A stretch of 64,000 nucleotides of DNA. Source: Apoda limacodes (taxonomy: Eukaryota > Arthropoda > Insecta > Lepidoptera > Limacodidae). The stretch spans positions 17,020,501-17,084,500 of the forward strand of contig OX291557.1 of assembly GCA_946406115.1 (NCBI GenBank). The letters run 5' to 3'. Made by a program: the position numbers and the translations under genes. The notes under the pieces were generated by a model that did not search any database, was not told the DNA's origin, and saw nothing but the letters and a program-made list of their open reading frames with translations. Shown here piece after piece: positions 42,945-54,520 of this stretch. Within the stretch, counting starts at the first letter, position 1, and the number at the start of each line of letters is the position of its first letter.

Positions 42945-43150
42945 AATATTGGACTTCAAAAATCGACTAAAAAAGAAAAAAAAATAGGCCCCTGAAACAA
43001 ATACTGACTACTGACAGAAAATTGTTCCACGACTAGCTGTCGAATGCCAATAGGCAATTTTTAGGTACTGAAAACTTTTGAAATTTCTTTTTAAAGCGAA
43101 GAAACATGAAGCACAGTGTTCTGTTAGTATGTCTGCTTAGGGACTTATTT
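42945..43150. mobile_element. Foldback-type element, worn copy
   Basis: GGACTTCAAAAATCGACTAA, then AAAAATAGGCCCCTGAAACA and GTTCTGTTAGTATGTCTGCT with TAGGGACTT parallel the element at 44395-44738 in the same order. The ends and some arms are degraded. Confidence 0.6.
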
Positions 43151-43559
43151 CTTTACTTTTTATTAGTGGTGTTTGTTAAATCATTATTTTATTATTTCAA
43201 TTATTTTTCTCGTTACATACTATTTTTTATATTTGGATTTGCCACTTGAACTACATTACACATTTCAGCAGGTCATCTAAGTAAACAAAAATGACGGAAT
43301 TGAAAAGAATTTCCAACATTTTCAGGACGAACATCCCATGTACCTATAAAAATTAATTACAATTAGCGAAGATATCGCGTAACATATGTGTACCTAACAC
43401 ATAAAACACAAAACCACTGTCTTTAAAAAAGTATTATTTATTTGGTTAAGATGATAAGAGCGAGCAATTTGAGTGAGAAAAGCATGCGAAGTTGTAGGAT
43501 ATGGGTGTCAACGCAAAATTTATGAAATTCTTAAGATCAGTACCTAGTTTTACCTAGAA

Positions 43560-43930
43560 AATTTTAATGCGAACTACTTCCGTGTCATCTTATATGAGAT
43601 TAATCTAGGGAGGTTAGGGGTGAGACGCGAGTGAGGGTGTATTTATGTCACCTCCGGGACGCAAGCCCCTGCCAATTATACCGCAGTAAAAGTCATAAAA
43701 AGACACCCGAAGTTTTTACACGAACCAAGAAGAGGCTCACGCGAAATTAAGAGGGGCGCCGAAATGTGAGATGAGTATGAATTTTTTATAAGCTCAGATG
43801 ATGGTGCCCCGTTTATGACGTCTTATAGCGGATAATGCTCGCCGAGCACGCACTTGTTGTTTGCTTGGATGAATCATTGATGAACCTGCTTTACTGCCTC
43901 GGGCAGGCTCCGTCAAATAATTAATTACCC
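43560..43930. promoter_or_regulatory. GC-richer patch with homeodomain-type motifs (candidate regulatory DNA)
   Basis: A 370-base non-coding patch in AT-rich DNA with GAGATTAATCTAGG, GTCATAAAAAGAC, CGTTTATGACG and CAAATAATTAATTACC. TTTATGAC and TTTATG are typical Abd-B or Caudal-type homeodomain targets and TAATTA is a general homeodomain core. No repeat family or coding frame fits. The call rests on composition and motif density only. Confidence 0.25.
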
Positions 43931-44394
43931 TCTTCTCCAATAACTACTTTAAGGTGAATCCGACCCAAATATTTTAATACAAATCTTATTTCGTTAAATA
44001 ACTATAACCATTTTTTAAAAACTCAGTACACGTTATCCCTATTTACCACAGTCGCCAAAAGCATATTCATCCGTTATGAAAATAATAAACATAGTTTTAT
44101 TGAATTATTTTTAATGTATGAATATAACCAAAACTCTGGTTAATTAATAAATCACTGGAATTTAATGTATGTTAGTACGTGTGTTTTTTACGACTGTGAT
44201 ATATATCGATTTTTGTATGAACACAATTTAACTTATATATTTGGATCTTTTATAGAAAAAATCTGAAGCGGTTGTACCTTTATTCCACGGTCCCGTGTAA
44301 TTTTACAGGAAAACTATTTTTAATACAAAAATTTAAGTTCCTTTGAGGCTTTAACAATTTGCAATTAAACATTAAGACTAATGAAATAAGATTA

Positions 44395-44738
44395 GTACTT
44401 AAAATAAACTATCTTTTTAACGACTTCAAATCCACTTAAAAGTAAAAAATAAGCCCCTAAAGCAGACTTATTGACAAAACATTTAGCTACATGTTTTATT
44501 GCAAGTCGAATGAACCTTAAAGTCGATTGCTAGAATTGAAGCCAAGTAAAGAGAGGTAAAAATGTTCTCTTTATCCGACATTAAGACAAAGAAAATGTAG
44601 CTTGTAAATGTTCTGTGAGTATGACTGCTTTAGGGGCATTGGCAATCGACTCCAAGGTTTATTCTGTCGTAACAAACAAAAAAAAACACACAACCGAATT
44701 GAGCACTTCCACCTTTTTTGAAGTCAGTTAAAAATACC
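44395..44738. mobile_element. Foldback MITE with TTTTTAACCGACTT-type ends
   Basis: The ends TTTTTAACGACTTCAAA and TTTTGAAGTCAGTTAAAAA form the terminal inverted repeat. Further inside, AGCCCCTAAAGCAGAC (44451) pairs with ACTGCTTTAGGGGC (44624), and AAAGTCGATTGC (44519) with GCAATCGACT (44641), so most of the element folds on itself. The same end motif is found in the large element at 18344-19400. No coding capacity. Confidence 0.85.
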
Positions 44739-45929
44739 TGACATAAATGAGCGATTAATACTTTTTAGATTCGTCATATAAATTCTTACGTTTCTTTTAA
44801 TTATATGTCCTTTTCTCTGCTTTGAAACGAAAATGCTATATTTTACGAGTAAGAGGTCCCATATGAATATAATAATAAACGCAAATCATACTTACTTTTC
44901 GCAATATGGGTCCCATAAACAATACTTTTATTTAATGGGATTTATGTTCACGAAAGCGGGTCGAAAACGAGCAGCGAGCTGGTTAACGCAAACCACCATT
45001 TTTGTTTTGTTCGCGCTCATATGAAACAATACATTCTCACGTTTAATTTCTTTTGGGTCACAATTGATTCTTTTATGACTGTGTTTATTGAGCTCATTCG
45101 AAAATACAGTGTACAGTAAGAAACAAATCTTTGCAGTTTTAATTTCAGATTCTGTTAGCCACAAAGCAGCTTACTTCTAGCATGAGTGTACCCTATTGTT
45201 TTTAACATTCGTTGTTACTAGTTATTATTTTTTTTCTTTCGGTTAATCCATATATAACAGGCATTATATCAGATGTCACTCTTCATGTCATCCTACCATG
45301 TAGAAATAAACCCTGGTAACTAAACAAATAATAAACCGGAATTTATCAATTGCTTGTAAGTGAGTCAGACTTGATTTAGGCACCTTGTAAAGTGAAATTA
45401 ATAAGATCTTCGCTTATTTGAAGTAAAGTGTTTAGTGCACAGTATAATGCGTACAGTGCACTCACGATATGAGATAAATCTCTCGTCTGAACGCAGCTTA
45501 GGTATGTATAATTCATACTGCGAAAGCGCTTATATCACAGTACATTGCTTACATTAACGCGTTAAGTATCGCTGGACCATGTTTGTTACGGCTTCTTTAT
45601 GTATGAATTAAAAATCTAAACGACTTTTGAGAAGTCATGTATAATACTTATCCTTTAAAGTCTTTTTGCTTTATTAATTTATAAGCAGTTCATGCACCTA
45701 TTTATAAATGAGATCGATACAATCAACACAAATTGGAAGACGTACCTTGACCATTATTTTTATTTATTGCTATTTATTTTAAATGTTCATCTATTTTCTT
45801 TGGCGCATTGCTATTAAGAGGATACGATTCGCGGCACCTCGCAGTGGCCTTCATACAAACGAATTTCTCATTCTTTTGACATTTACTGATCAATCACTGT
45901 GAAATTTCTCGTTGTAATTAAACATAAAT
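44739..45929. other. AT-rich stretch without recognisable genes
   Basis: Overlapping frames at 44833-45024 (plus) and 44928-45164 (minus) are unrecognised. 45430-45480 repeats GTGCA motifs (TTAGTGCACAGTATAATGCG) but shows no clear unit. Confidence 0.45.
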
Positions 45930-46330
45930 ATTTTAAAAATTGAGCTTTCCATTGTTTCCCTTGTCATCGCTTATTTATTACCAAGCATCCTCTCTGTTTT
46001 TTTTAGATTTTATTATCTACTAATGCATTTTTCCATAGCAAACCTAGTTATTTCACATAAATATAATAAACATTGAGCTTTCCATTATTTCTCTTGTCAT
46101 AGGTTCAGAACTGACTGTGTTTTATTTATTTTTAAGCATCTTCTCAATTTTTTAGGTTTTATTATCTTCCAATACATTTTCCCATAGCAAACCTCGTTAT
46201 TAAATTTAAATATAATAAAAATTGAGCTTTCCATTATTATTTTCGTTATCGGTTCTGAACTGGAGAGTGCTTTATTTATCTTTAAGCATCCCTTTTGTTG
46301 TTTAAGTTTTATTAAACATTTTTTGTTCTT
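45930..46330 (+). repeat. Three diverged tandem units of 133-149 bp
   Basis: TTGAGCTTTCCATT occurs at 45940, 46073 and 46222. Each is followed by CTTGTCAT or CGTTATCG, a TTTATTTAT block, AAGCATC, and in units 1 and 2 by TTTATTATCT, AATGCATTTTTCCATAGCAA or its variant, and ACCTCGTTATT. Non-coding. Confidence 0.9.
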
Positions 46331-46864
46331 TTATTATTTTTCATAAATGTTCAACTTTTTTATAAACCATGGAGAATTTATTGTTTTTAAACATAGAGCT
46401 CGCATGACACTCCTATATATTTTTTTTTTCTAAATGTGCCTTTTTGCTTGTGCGTTCTTTTTTAACGTATGATCGCTTCAGTACCTACGTGATAATTTGC
46501 ATAGAGATAGTGAGAAATACAGGGTTGTCACATAAGAGTCCTTTTTAATATACTTCCAGAAGGATAACATTATTTGTTATGCAAGGCTGCAAAGTTGTTA
46601 TTTGATGTGAGTGCCTAAATTGAATAGCGAGCAAGCAAAGGATGCCAAGTTTGAACCTACGAGCGAGGCGAGTAGTTCAAAGATAGAATCCTGAGCGAAG
46701 TTTGCAAAGTTTCCATTTTTCGGTGGCAAAAGTGTCAAAAATTACAAAAATATCATTTGTTACAGATCATACTCAAATTTTGATATTTGACAACAATGCT
46801 AAACGAACAGATGACAGGTGACAACATAAACGAAAATAATGATTGATTTCTCAGCGAATAAGAT
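46331..46864. other. AT-rich stretch without recognisable genes
   Basis: Nothing recognised. A short GC-richer run (46640-46700) with GAGCGAGGCGAG and TGAGCGAAG looks like degraded repeat. Confidence 0.45.
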
Positions 46865-47303
46865 AAAAAAAAATCGGCCAAGTGCGAGTCAGACTCACGC
46901 ACGAAGGGTTTCGTACCATTATCAGAACGGCAAAAAATCACGTTTGTTGTATGAGAGCCCCCCTTAAATATTTGTTTTATTTTAATTTTATTATTTATTT
47001 GTGTGACTATATTACTAAATATTCTGTGAATAATTAAGGCTGTTGTCGTTATCAATATCGAGCAAAATCGTGCAGAAAAATCACGTTTTTTGTATCGGAG
47101 CCTCCTAAAATATCTATTTTATTCTGTTAAAAACAGAATTTGTTGTTATAGCGGCAACAGAAATACATCTTCTGTAAAAATTTCAACTGTCTTACTATCA
47201 CGGTTCATGAAATACAGCCTGGTGACAGACGGACGGACGGTCAGACAGCGAAGTCTTAGTAATAGGGTTCGCTAATTACCCTTTGGGGACGGAACCCGAA
47301 AAC
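46865..47303 (+). mobile_element. Repeat A, near-complete copy 2
   Basis: Begins AAAAAAATCGGCCAAGTGCG with AGTCAGACTCACGCACGAAG, and ends TTACCCTTTGGGGACGGAACCC. AGGGTTTCGTACC near the start pairs with GGGGACGGAACCC at the end as an imperfect TIR. It is the most complete copy of family A here; copy 1 is at 29215 and 5' fragments are at 2058 and 5500. Confidence 0.9.
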
Positions 47304-47354
47304 TTACCTTTTTTTATACGCGAACGATGTTACTGCTCTTATACAATCTTTGAT

Positions 47355-48330
47355 ACCTTAAGGATAAAGGGCAGATAGGCATAAATACGCCGTTTTTGTG
47401 CAAATTTTGTGGCCAAACCTTAGCACCAGTAGAATAAAAAAAATTTTTATAAAACTTGCTTTTATCTAGTCCTTTCTAAGTGATTTTTATTTATTGTATT
47501 TAATGCAAAAAAAATCGGGAAGTGACCATTGTTTCAACACTTTTTAAAAGCGTGTTTAGCATTTGGTTGTTACAAAAGTCGATTAAGAGGGCAATATAGG
47601 CCAGAAAGCTAATTTCTGTAATTCGTACGTTGTGTATGTGAATACACTGTAAATCATTAGATAATGTAATATACATTACTATGAGATATATATTTTATAT
47701 ACTTCTTAAGTAATTTATACCGTAATGACTTCTTGAAACTTTTAATTTTTTGTAGAATAGCTTGTTATCTAGTGCATTGACTATAAGTTGTAGAAAAAGT
47801 CAAAAAATGTGACTACAAAACGGTTAATACGTTAAATTCCATACAAAAAATTAAATTGTGTAATGATTTTTAGTACATTTACATGGACATCGCTCTCTTA
47901 AGACTGCGATGTAGGCTAGATTGTGTAAATACGCCGTTTTTTGTGCAAATGCTGTGACTAAACTATAGGATCTAAAGGATCAAAAAAAACTCAGTTATAA
48001 AACTTGCTTTTGTCTTGGGCAATTAATATTTATTTCGAAGTGACCATTGTTTTTACACTTGTACAAATTTTTAAAGCGTGTATTGCATTTGCTTGTATTG
48101 AAAGTTAGCTAAAAATTAGAATAGTTTGTTATCTAGCGGAAAAAAGGTAAATTCTATACCAAAAAAGGTTAAGTTTCAAGCTGAAGGCTTTATGGCTCAA
48201 ATTACTTAAGAAGTATATAACAAATATATCTTCTAGTAATGTATATGACATTGTGTAATGATTTTTAGTACATTACATGCACATGGTTAGTATTATAAAA
48301 ATTAGCTTTCTAGCGTATGGTATTATTTCA
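47355..48330. mobile_element. Composite array of family C (TTAA-type) elements
   Basis: After TTAA at 47358 a left half runs forward to about 47578 (ATACGCCGTTTTTGTGCAAA, AAGTGACCATTGTTTCAACA). TTAA at 47583 then starts a right half in reverse (GGCAATATAGGCCAGAAAGC) to about 47750. From there a forward middle part follows (AATAGCTTGTTATCTAGTGC, TGTGACTACAAAACGGT) to TTAA at 47898. A second, nearly complete forward copy runs from 47902 to about 48325. The reference order is given by the simple copy at 51497-52016. Non-coding. Confidence 0.85.
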
Positions 48331-48419
48331 TTTTAGTTAAAACACATAATGCCGTTAGCTATGTCGCTATACGTCAGTCGTAAAAAAAGATGTACAGCGT
48401 CTACATTACAGTAGCTTCT

Positions 48420-48665
48420 CTGTAAAGTAGCCGAGTATGGCGTGCGTGCGTGCTTACTCGCCTAGCCCAGCCGGCCTCCGATGTCCGCTAATATGATTAT
48501 GACAACGCTACGTGCCAACCCAGCCCGGGAATCCTCGCACAAATATTCATTAATCTTTCACGGGTTGACGTCCGCCGCGATGGAGATTTAATCAGATTAA
48601 GGATCATCTTTTTGCGGGAAAAGTCATGCCCTTTTGTTGTTAGTCGGCAATGTCTCTCACATTTT
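48420..48665. promoter_or_regulatory. GC-richer patch with homeodomain-type motifs (candidate regulatory DNA)
   Basis: Unique-looking sequence, not repeat-like, with TTTAATCAGATTAAGGATC (paired TAATC/GATTA cores of the Bicoid/Otd type), TTTGCGGGAAAAGTC and TTCATTAATC. All frames are interrupted. Like the patches at 43560, 53520 and 56320 it stands out in composition only. Confidence 0.25.
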
Positions 48666-49269
48666 TCTTTCAGAATGGCGGCGGGTAATGTTTGTACTGA
48701 ATGTTAATTAAGTACTAAGAAAATTAACAAAGACAATAGGATTGAAAACAAATATAAGGTAAACCCTTAAGACATAAATATATATCTACTACAAATACTA
48801 AATATGATGCGAAATACTTTATTTTGTTAATACTACGAATAGAAATAATTAGGTACCGAGGACTCGCCACACGGTAAAAAAGAATTTGTTGACCCAAGAG
48901 AATATCGTTTCATATATGCACCAACGAATATTTACTTCATCTAAGATATTATTTCTCTTAAATATTTAAAATAATATGAAGTTAACACAAGATCAAATTT
49001 CTTTGAACCAGTAAATAAAACTCTATCAGTTTGATACAATATTTAATTCATTGAAGAAAAATTTGCTTCTTTATTTGAAACACTTAGTTTTCTTGGGCGT
49101 AGAACTTCGTGCGTTATTGCACGGAAGAAATGTCTAGTTCACACAAGAGAATAGTGCTCTTAACTTGACTACGGCAGCTCTTAAATTAATAACATTATAT
49201 TTTAGTTTAAAACAAAAAATGTTTAGGTCCACAATGACATAGTTGTCCGTCAAGATTAAATAAAGTTTT
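48666..49269. other. AT-rich stretch without recognisable genes
   Basis: No frame, splice pattern or repeat recognised. Confidence 0.5.
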
Positions 49270-49274
49270 TTAAA

Positions 49275-49470
49275 AAGCCCTACGCCTCTTTTCTGGAGGC
49301 TTGGGCCATATAGAGTCAGTTTACCGCACTGACTTAGTGTGTGTCTTAGCGGACGTTTGTCGAGCTAGTGCCCTACTGCAGAGGCACAGGCCTCTTTTCT
49401 GGAGGCTTGGGCCATATAGTCAGCAGTCTACCGCACTGCCTTTATTTGGACTTTGTCGAGCTCGACGTCG
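49275..49470 (+). repeat. Repeat H, two tandem partial copies
   Basis: GCCTCTTTTCTGGAGGCTTG with GGCCATATAG occurs at 49284 and again at 49390, each followed by TCAGT or CAGCAGT and TACCGCACTG. The second is preceded by CTACTGCAGAGGCACAG. A third relative, GGGCACAGGCCTCTCC with CTTAGGCCATAGTC, lies at 60085. I recognise this as a common lepidopteran repeat (CACTGCTGGGCACAGGCCTC type). Confidence 0.75.
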
Positions 49471-51492
49471 TAGATTTAGGAAAACCATGATTTTGGTGCA
49501 AAATAAATTATATCAAAGCAAAATTATTTTTTGTTTCAAGCGAAGAAAAATAAAATGTTGCATATAAAAATGTATTTATTTTATACAAGAACATTAACTG
49601 TCTTAGGGTAATTAATTTAAGTTTGGTTGTTCTAAAACGTACATTTATTTGTATAAAAAAAAAATTTGTTCATACGAAAAGAAGTTTATCAATTTCGATT
49701 GATAAAATGATTTTTTTTCCTGGGAAATAATATTGCCTTCTGTGAACAAAATATGTCCAAAATAGTTGGATTTCTTGACTGAATGCAAATTATTTTGGTG
49801 GAATAGAACTTGGAAACTCTTTTTTTTTTCCTGCAGTATGGTCTAAGCAAGACCTTAGCTACCTTAGCCATAACCGGACGAATGAATAAAAAAATGTATA
49901 TATTTTTTTTTTCTGATATTGCCAGTTTCACATTGTTTTGACACTGGTTGGTTTATGAACGTATAGTGCAACAAACTTTTCTGACCCGGCGTAGTAATAT
50001 CGCTAGTGTCGTGTAAGTTAACACAATTTAAATATGGCTACTGTAGTTTTGTATGGTGTGTGTTTGTTTAGACCACTGGATCGGAAAAGTTTGTCGCACT
50101 GTACGCGGTTGAGTAGTATGCTGATCTGTGGCATACGGTACGAGCTCAGCTGTGCCTACGATTGGCGCGTGGCGCCAAAGAGACTAAGGGACGGCAAAAT
50201 TTCGCCCGCCACGCAGTCTGCCCGAGTTTAGACTACTTCACACAACGCCACTGGATCATAAGCGCTTTTATGCACTATATTATGATTAATTTTTACCCAA
50301 CTAAGCCACAACGAATGGTAGGTAATGGTTGGTCAAAGTATCGACATAACAGCTTGATCGAATTTGACACGATGTCGCAAGCGACGCGAAATATATTATC
50401 AAACAAAATGCTGTAGATATTTTATTTATTTATATTAAAATTATCTATTTTCTAATAAAAAAAAGAGTCGCCCTGCGTAAAATTAAACAAAAGTTCAAAA
50501 ACTCTATAGTACGAGTATGTATAGTGTTAGTAGTGACACACATGCTGCATCTTAGGCATAGATATCGGTATCTGGCAGTTTTTTGCCCTTTTTCACTATT
50601 TATAAACTATTTAAAAGCTTTGTGTGTAGCTATTTTACAGGTCGTATCTTTAGAGAAAAAAATAGTTTTGGTGGGTCTAGTAGTTAAGCCGCCCATTCTT
50701 GGTCCACCCTGTTTGGTATATTGACAAATTTTTGAAAGTCACTATCTATCTACTGAGCGCTTTTTTTTATATCTAACAATGAAAGACGACATTTATTTAA
50801 ACAACTTCTCGAATTCATTAAATAATTTTAAAAATGTCAACACTTAAATGGTCGTACGTCGGACACCGGGCAGTCAGTTCGATTCTTAGATAGGGCGAGG
50901 AAGGGAATAAAAAGTAAAATTAAGCGCGGAGAAACGCGCGTAAAATTATTTTACCATTGTATGCAAATTAACGCCGCCCGTGATTATTTTATTTCCTAAG
51001 AGGCTGGTATATAAATCTTGAGTGAACAAAAAACAGACTCCAATCTCACTGTCGATAAGGTGTTTTATTAGCAGAAGTTGGTACCTGTGTTCACGACCTT
51101 GATTCAATGGCAGAAAACTTCTCGAACTATTTTTGGCTTAAATTTTAAAACTATAATGACGTTTAACAATTTTGGCAACAATTTCTATTTAAATTAATAT
51201 AAAAAGAAATTATAATAATATGTAAGTTCTTATTTTTGGGAAAATAAATCCAACGTGTTTATTAAAAACAACATATTTACACTGATATATAATTATTTAC
51301 TGTCCTTCAAGTGTGTTGAAAACAGTCGTATGACACTCGGCTGAACGCCCTCGCATTATTACATCCTCGTCTGTAATAAGCAACCTGGCTCACTTATATC
51401 ATAATATACTAATATAATAAATGTAAAAAAATAAAATACCACAATAAATTTGTGTCATCATAATCACAATAAATGTCAAAAATCACCTTATA
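49471..51492. other. Stretch with unassigned frames and short promoter-like motifs
   Basis: 49980-50260 is GC-richer, with an ATG frame of 65 codons at 50034 (MATVVLYGVCLF start) that matches nothing I know. 50940-51030 holds a POU octamer (TATGCAAATTAA, 50961-50972) and a TATA-like TATATAAA at 51008. The rest is AT-rich. Confidence 0.35.
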
Positions 51493-51496
51493 TTAA

Positions 51497-52016
51497 GGCT
51501 AGGGTATAGGCTAGACCGCGAAAATACGCCGTATTTGTGCAAATTTTGTGGCTAAACTAAACATCTAAAGCATTGCAAAAAAATATATGTTATAAAACTT
51601 GCTTTTGTCCAGTGCATTACCTTACTGAATGCTTTTCATTTATTGTTTTTAATGCAATAAAAAATCTTGAAGTGACTATTGTTTCAACACTTGTGCAAAA
51701 TTTAAAAGCGTGTTTTGCATTTGCTTGTAATGAAAGTTGGTAAAATAATTAGAATAGCTTGTTATCTAGTGCATAGACTCTAAGTTGTAGCGAAAAGTCA
51801 AAAATGTGACTACAAAACGGTAATAACGTTAAGTTCCATACAAAAAATTTAAAGTTTCAAGGCGTCATTACGGTATAAATTCCTTAAGAAGTATATAACA
51901 TATATATCTCACAGTAATGTATATGACATTATCTAACGATTTATAGTACATTCACATACACAACGTTAGAATTACAGAAATTAGCTTTCTGGCCTATATC
52001 ACCCTCTTAATGCTGT
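51497..52016. mobile_element. Family C element, reference copy, flanked by TTAA
   Basis: TTAA (51493-51496) precedes GGCTAGGGTATAGGCTAGA, and TCTGGCCTATATCACCCTC precedes TTAA (52017-52020). The ends are imperfect inverted repeats (AGGGT..ATAGGCCAGA). A duplicated TTAA is the signature of piggyBac-type insertion, although a TTAA by chance is common in such AT-rich DNA. Length 520 bp; no coding frame. Copies at 47355-48330 and 35905 support the limits. Confidence 0.8.
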
Positions 52017-52020
52017 CCAC

Positions 52021-52446
52021 CACGTTGTGATGTCGGTGTGTATCCAGCCTCTGGCTACCCGTTTCTGGGGATAAAAGCCAATAGATATACAAACATACAT
52101 ATCATCTCTACTTCATAAGTGAGTCCTTCCTTTAATTCCTAGCCGTACAGGATAGTAGGTATATTTTTTTTAAGACACTTCTCTTCGTGATGAGAAGTTA
52201 CTATAATGAAATGTAAAATCAAAATTGCTAAATTTGTGTACTCTTTATGTTTTGAGACCTAGGGAATCATTTGAGACTATTTTATGAGTTCTATTCCAGG
52301 TGAAGGGGAATCGATTGAGATGTCATTCAATCAAATCGGTGTATGTGTGCATGTGTGCGTGTTTTTATTGCATGTATATTCGTGATCTTTTTTGTAAACC
52401 TAATATCTGGAGAACTAATAGACCGATTTGATTCTTCGACACCTCA
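52021..52446. other. Stretch without recognisable genes
   Basis: The plus frame at 52343-52570 begins MCACVRVFIACIFVIFFVNL, hydrophobic and seemingly signal-like, but runs into the hAT MITE at 52455 and so has no natural end. A GTGTATGTGTGCATGTGTGC low-complexity run underlies it. Confidence 0.45.
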
Positions 52447-52454
52447 GTCGCTGC

Positions 52455-53003
52455 TAGGGTTGCCAGATGGTCGGGATTTGGCGGGATTCTCCCGAATTAT
52501 TGTATGTGCTCCCGACTCCCGACGAAGTAAAAAATCTCCCGAAAAACAACTTCATTTTATAAAACAATAATTTTAAGTTCCGAATTTACGTCAAGCGAAA
52601 CGTTGCCGCTCCGACGATCGTAGAAGCAGCAACGTTTCTTTCTACGATCCGCATCGAGCATGCGGCGCATGTGGTGAGGTTTATCAAGAGAATTTCAAGT
52701 CTTCTTTAAATAGTGAAAAAGGACAAAAAATAATAAATCTGTGACGTGTAATTACTTGATTAAATTTTGGTAATTATTGTTAATATAGATAATGAGAAAA
52801 CCATTTTATGTTTTTTTTGCTAGCATTTATTTATGTAGACATTTCAATCGGCAGCAGACGATGTAATAATAATTTAAAATGTTCTTTATAATATATTTAC
52901 TTTAATTTGATTACCTTTTTTTTGTTTCTCCCGACAAAAGTCCCAAAATCCCGATAAATGGTTTTTTCTCCCGACAATAAGGTCATTCGATCTGGCAACC
53001 CTA
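52455..53003. mobile_element. hAT-type MITE, 549 bp, with 8-bp target duplication
   Basis: The ends TAGGGTTGCCAGAT and ATCTGGCAACCCTA are a perfect 14-bp inverted repeat. GTCGCTGC flanks both sides exactly (52447-52454 and 53004-53011), the 8-bp duplication made by hAT transposases. Both subterminal regions are crowded with CTCCCGA (for example 52489, 52511, 52518, 52536 and 52928, 52967), the kind of repeated site a BED-finger hAT transposase binds. The interior has no transposase frame, so the element was mobilised in trans. Perfect ends and duplication suggest a recent insertion. Confidence 0.95.
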
Positions 53004-53011
53004 GTCGCTGC

Positions 53012-54299
53012 CCTTTTACCTGGAATCGAACTCTTCAGTTTTTCAGCCAGGCAGTGGTTTGTTTTTTATCAATCAAAGGCCATTTACATGGTCTAGGTGC
53101 TTTGACTTGGTTGAGTTGAGAGAGAGTTTATTAATTATTCAAAATTGTCATTCCATTTGCACATGGGTAGGTCCTCCCTTTGCAAAAGGATTTGAACATG
53201 CATTACCCACAGGACACTACTACAGCAAGTAATAAAATTATACATTGTATAAACAAGTATTGGATTATTTCACGTAAGGGTATTTAACATAATTTTTCTT
53301 TGTCTTACTATGCATACCTTCCCTAGGTAATTAAAACGTTTCCCGTACTAAAGATTTTTCAAATTCACTCATCGATTGAGCAAAATACAGACACTTGAAA
53401 AAACCTTACCATTTAAAATGTTCAAGGTAAAAAACTTGGTCATTGTAACATTCTCGACACCAGAAAGGTATAAAGGAGGCGGCCATCTTAGATATAAACG
53501 CATAACTCATTTATTAAAAGGAGACGCGTCGATCCCTGCGGCGCGCGGTGTCTAATGAAAGTTGGCTCTGCAAAAACTTAGACTCGCTAAGAATGTGTCG
53601 CCAGCGCGTTCTGGGCCAATACGTGTAGTGGGTATAAAAATACCGCCCGACGAAGCCCCGACAGCCCTCTCCATTTCTTTTTTCAATCAATTCAATCAGC
53701 GACTTCCATATTTGATTGGCTTTTCACAACCGAATCTCTAATATAAAGTTTGGGGGAAGGCTAACTTATCAATGTCTTGTGGAAACGATCGCTTACATTT
53801 GAGACTTTTTTTTGCTTTGATACATCAATAAAGTTTTTTGTATGGTTAAGTTGCCTTTTGTGGTTAGCTTCGCATACTTATTGTTAACTTATAATTTAAG
53901 ATTGTTTGTATAATTACTTTATACCATTTACCTTATGTAGCGAACTACCTTTCGTCTGTAGCATATTAAATCATGATTTGTTTTTCAAAATACAAGTAAT
54001 GTTTCTTACGTATTTAAAAATCTAACTATTGATAACATAACCTTAAGTTAAGACAATGTAGACGATAAGCATGTGAGCGGCATCGTTATAAATCTAAAAC
54101 TTCAGATTCCTCGCAAAGTTAAGATTAATACTTAGTGCTTACTTAATAAAACCATACATAAGTATATAAATAACATTACAGCTGTAAACCATGCATAAGC
54201 AGATACATTTACATCCTACGTGACTCGCAACAATTTATAGGTGTCGAAGGTACTCTAAAACTTGGATTTTCTGATAACGGACTTAAATTAGTTCAAATA
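53012..54299. other. Stretch with one promoter-like patch
   Basis: 53012-53515 and 53765-54299 show no gene or named repeat. The GC-richer patch between is listed next. Confidence 0.4.
53520..53760. promoter_or_regulatory. GC-richer patch with a TATA-like box (candidate regulatory DNA)
   Basis: AGACGCGTCGATCCCTGCGG with CGCGCGGTG opens the patch. GGGTATAAAAATACCGCCCG (53630-53649) contains a good TATA-like core, followed within 35 bases by CGACAGCCC. Further on, CAATCAATTCAATCAGCG repeats a CAATCA motif. No first exon can be attached: the next ATG downstream (53773) opens about 18 codons. Confidence 0.25.
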
Positions 54300-54309
54300 C
54301 GTATGTCGA

Positions 54310-54520
54310 GGTCTACTTGGCCTACCCTTTCTTTTACTTTTGCCTCATTAATTTTTTTCGTGTATCTTCTTCGGTGAATGAATCATCCTCTCAGAATGCT
54401 AAAACCACCTTTTTAAACTACGTTAGATCTTCTTTTACTCCGCTGCTTTTCCGTTTCACACGATTGGTATTCCTCACGCATATCTACCCCTTACTGCTCT
54501 TATTTCCATATCATTTATTC
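54310..54520 (-). pseudogene. Heavily decayed LINE reverse transcriptase C-terminus
   Basis: Minus-strand frames give MEIRAVRGRYA, a stop, and later LKRWF, a stop, HSERMIHSPKKIHEKN. These correspond to the EMRALR..GV and LRWFGHVERMNESRLTKQIY blocks of the same LINE type as at 38380. About 60 residues with at least five stops. Confidence 0.5.

Noticed and set aside
52343..52570. Signal-peptide-like frame MCACVRVF at 52343
   Set aside because: The frame crosses into the hAT MITE at 52455 and its hydrophobic start comes from a GT-rich low-complexity run.
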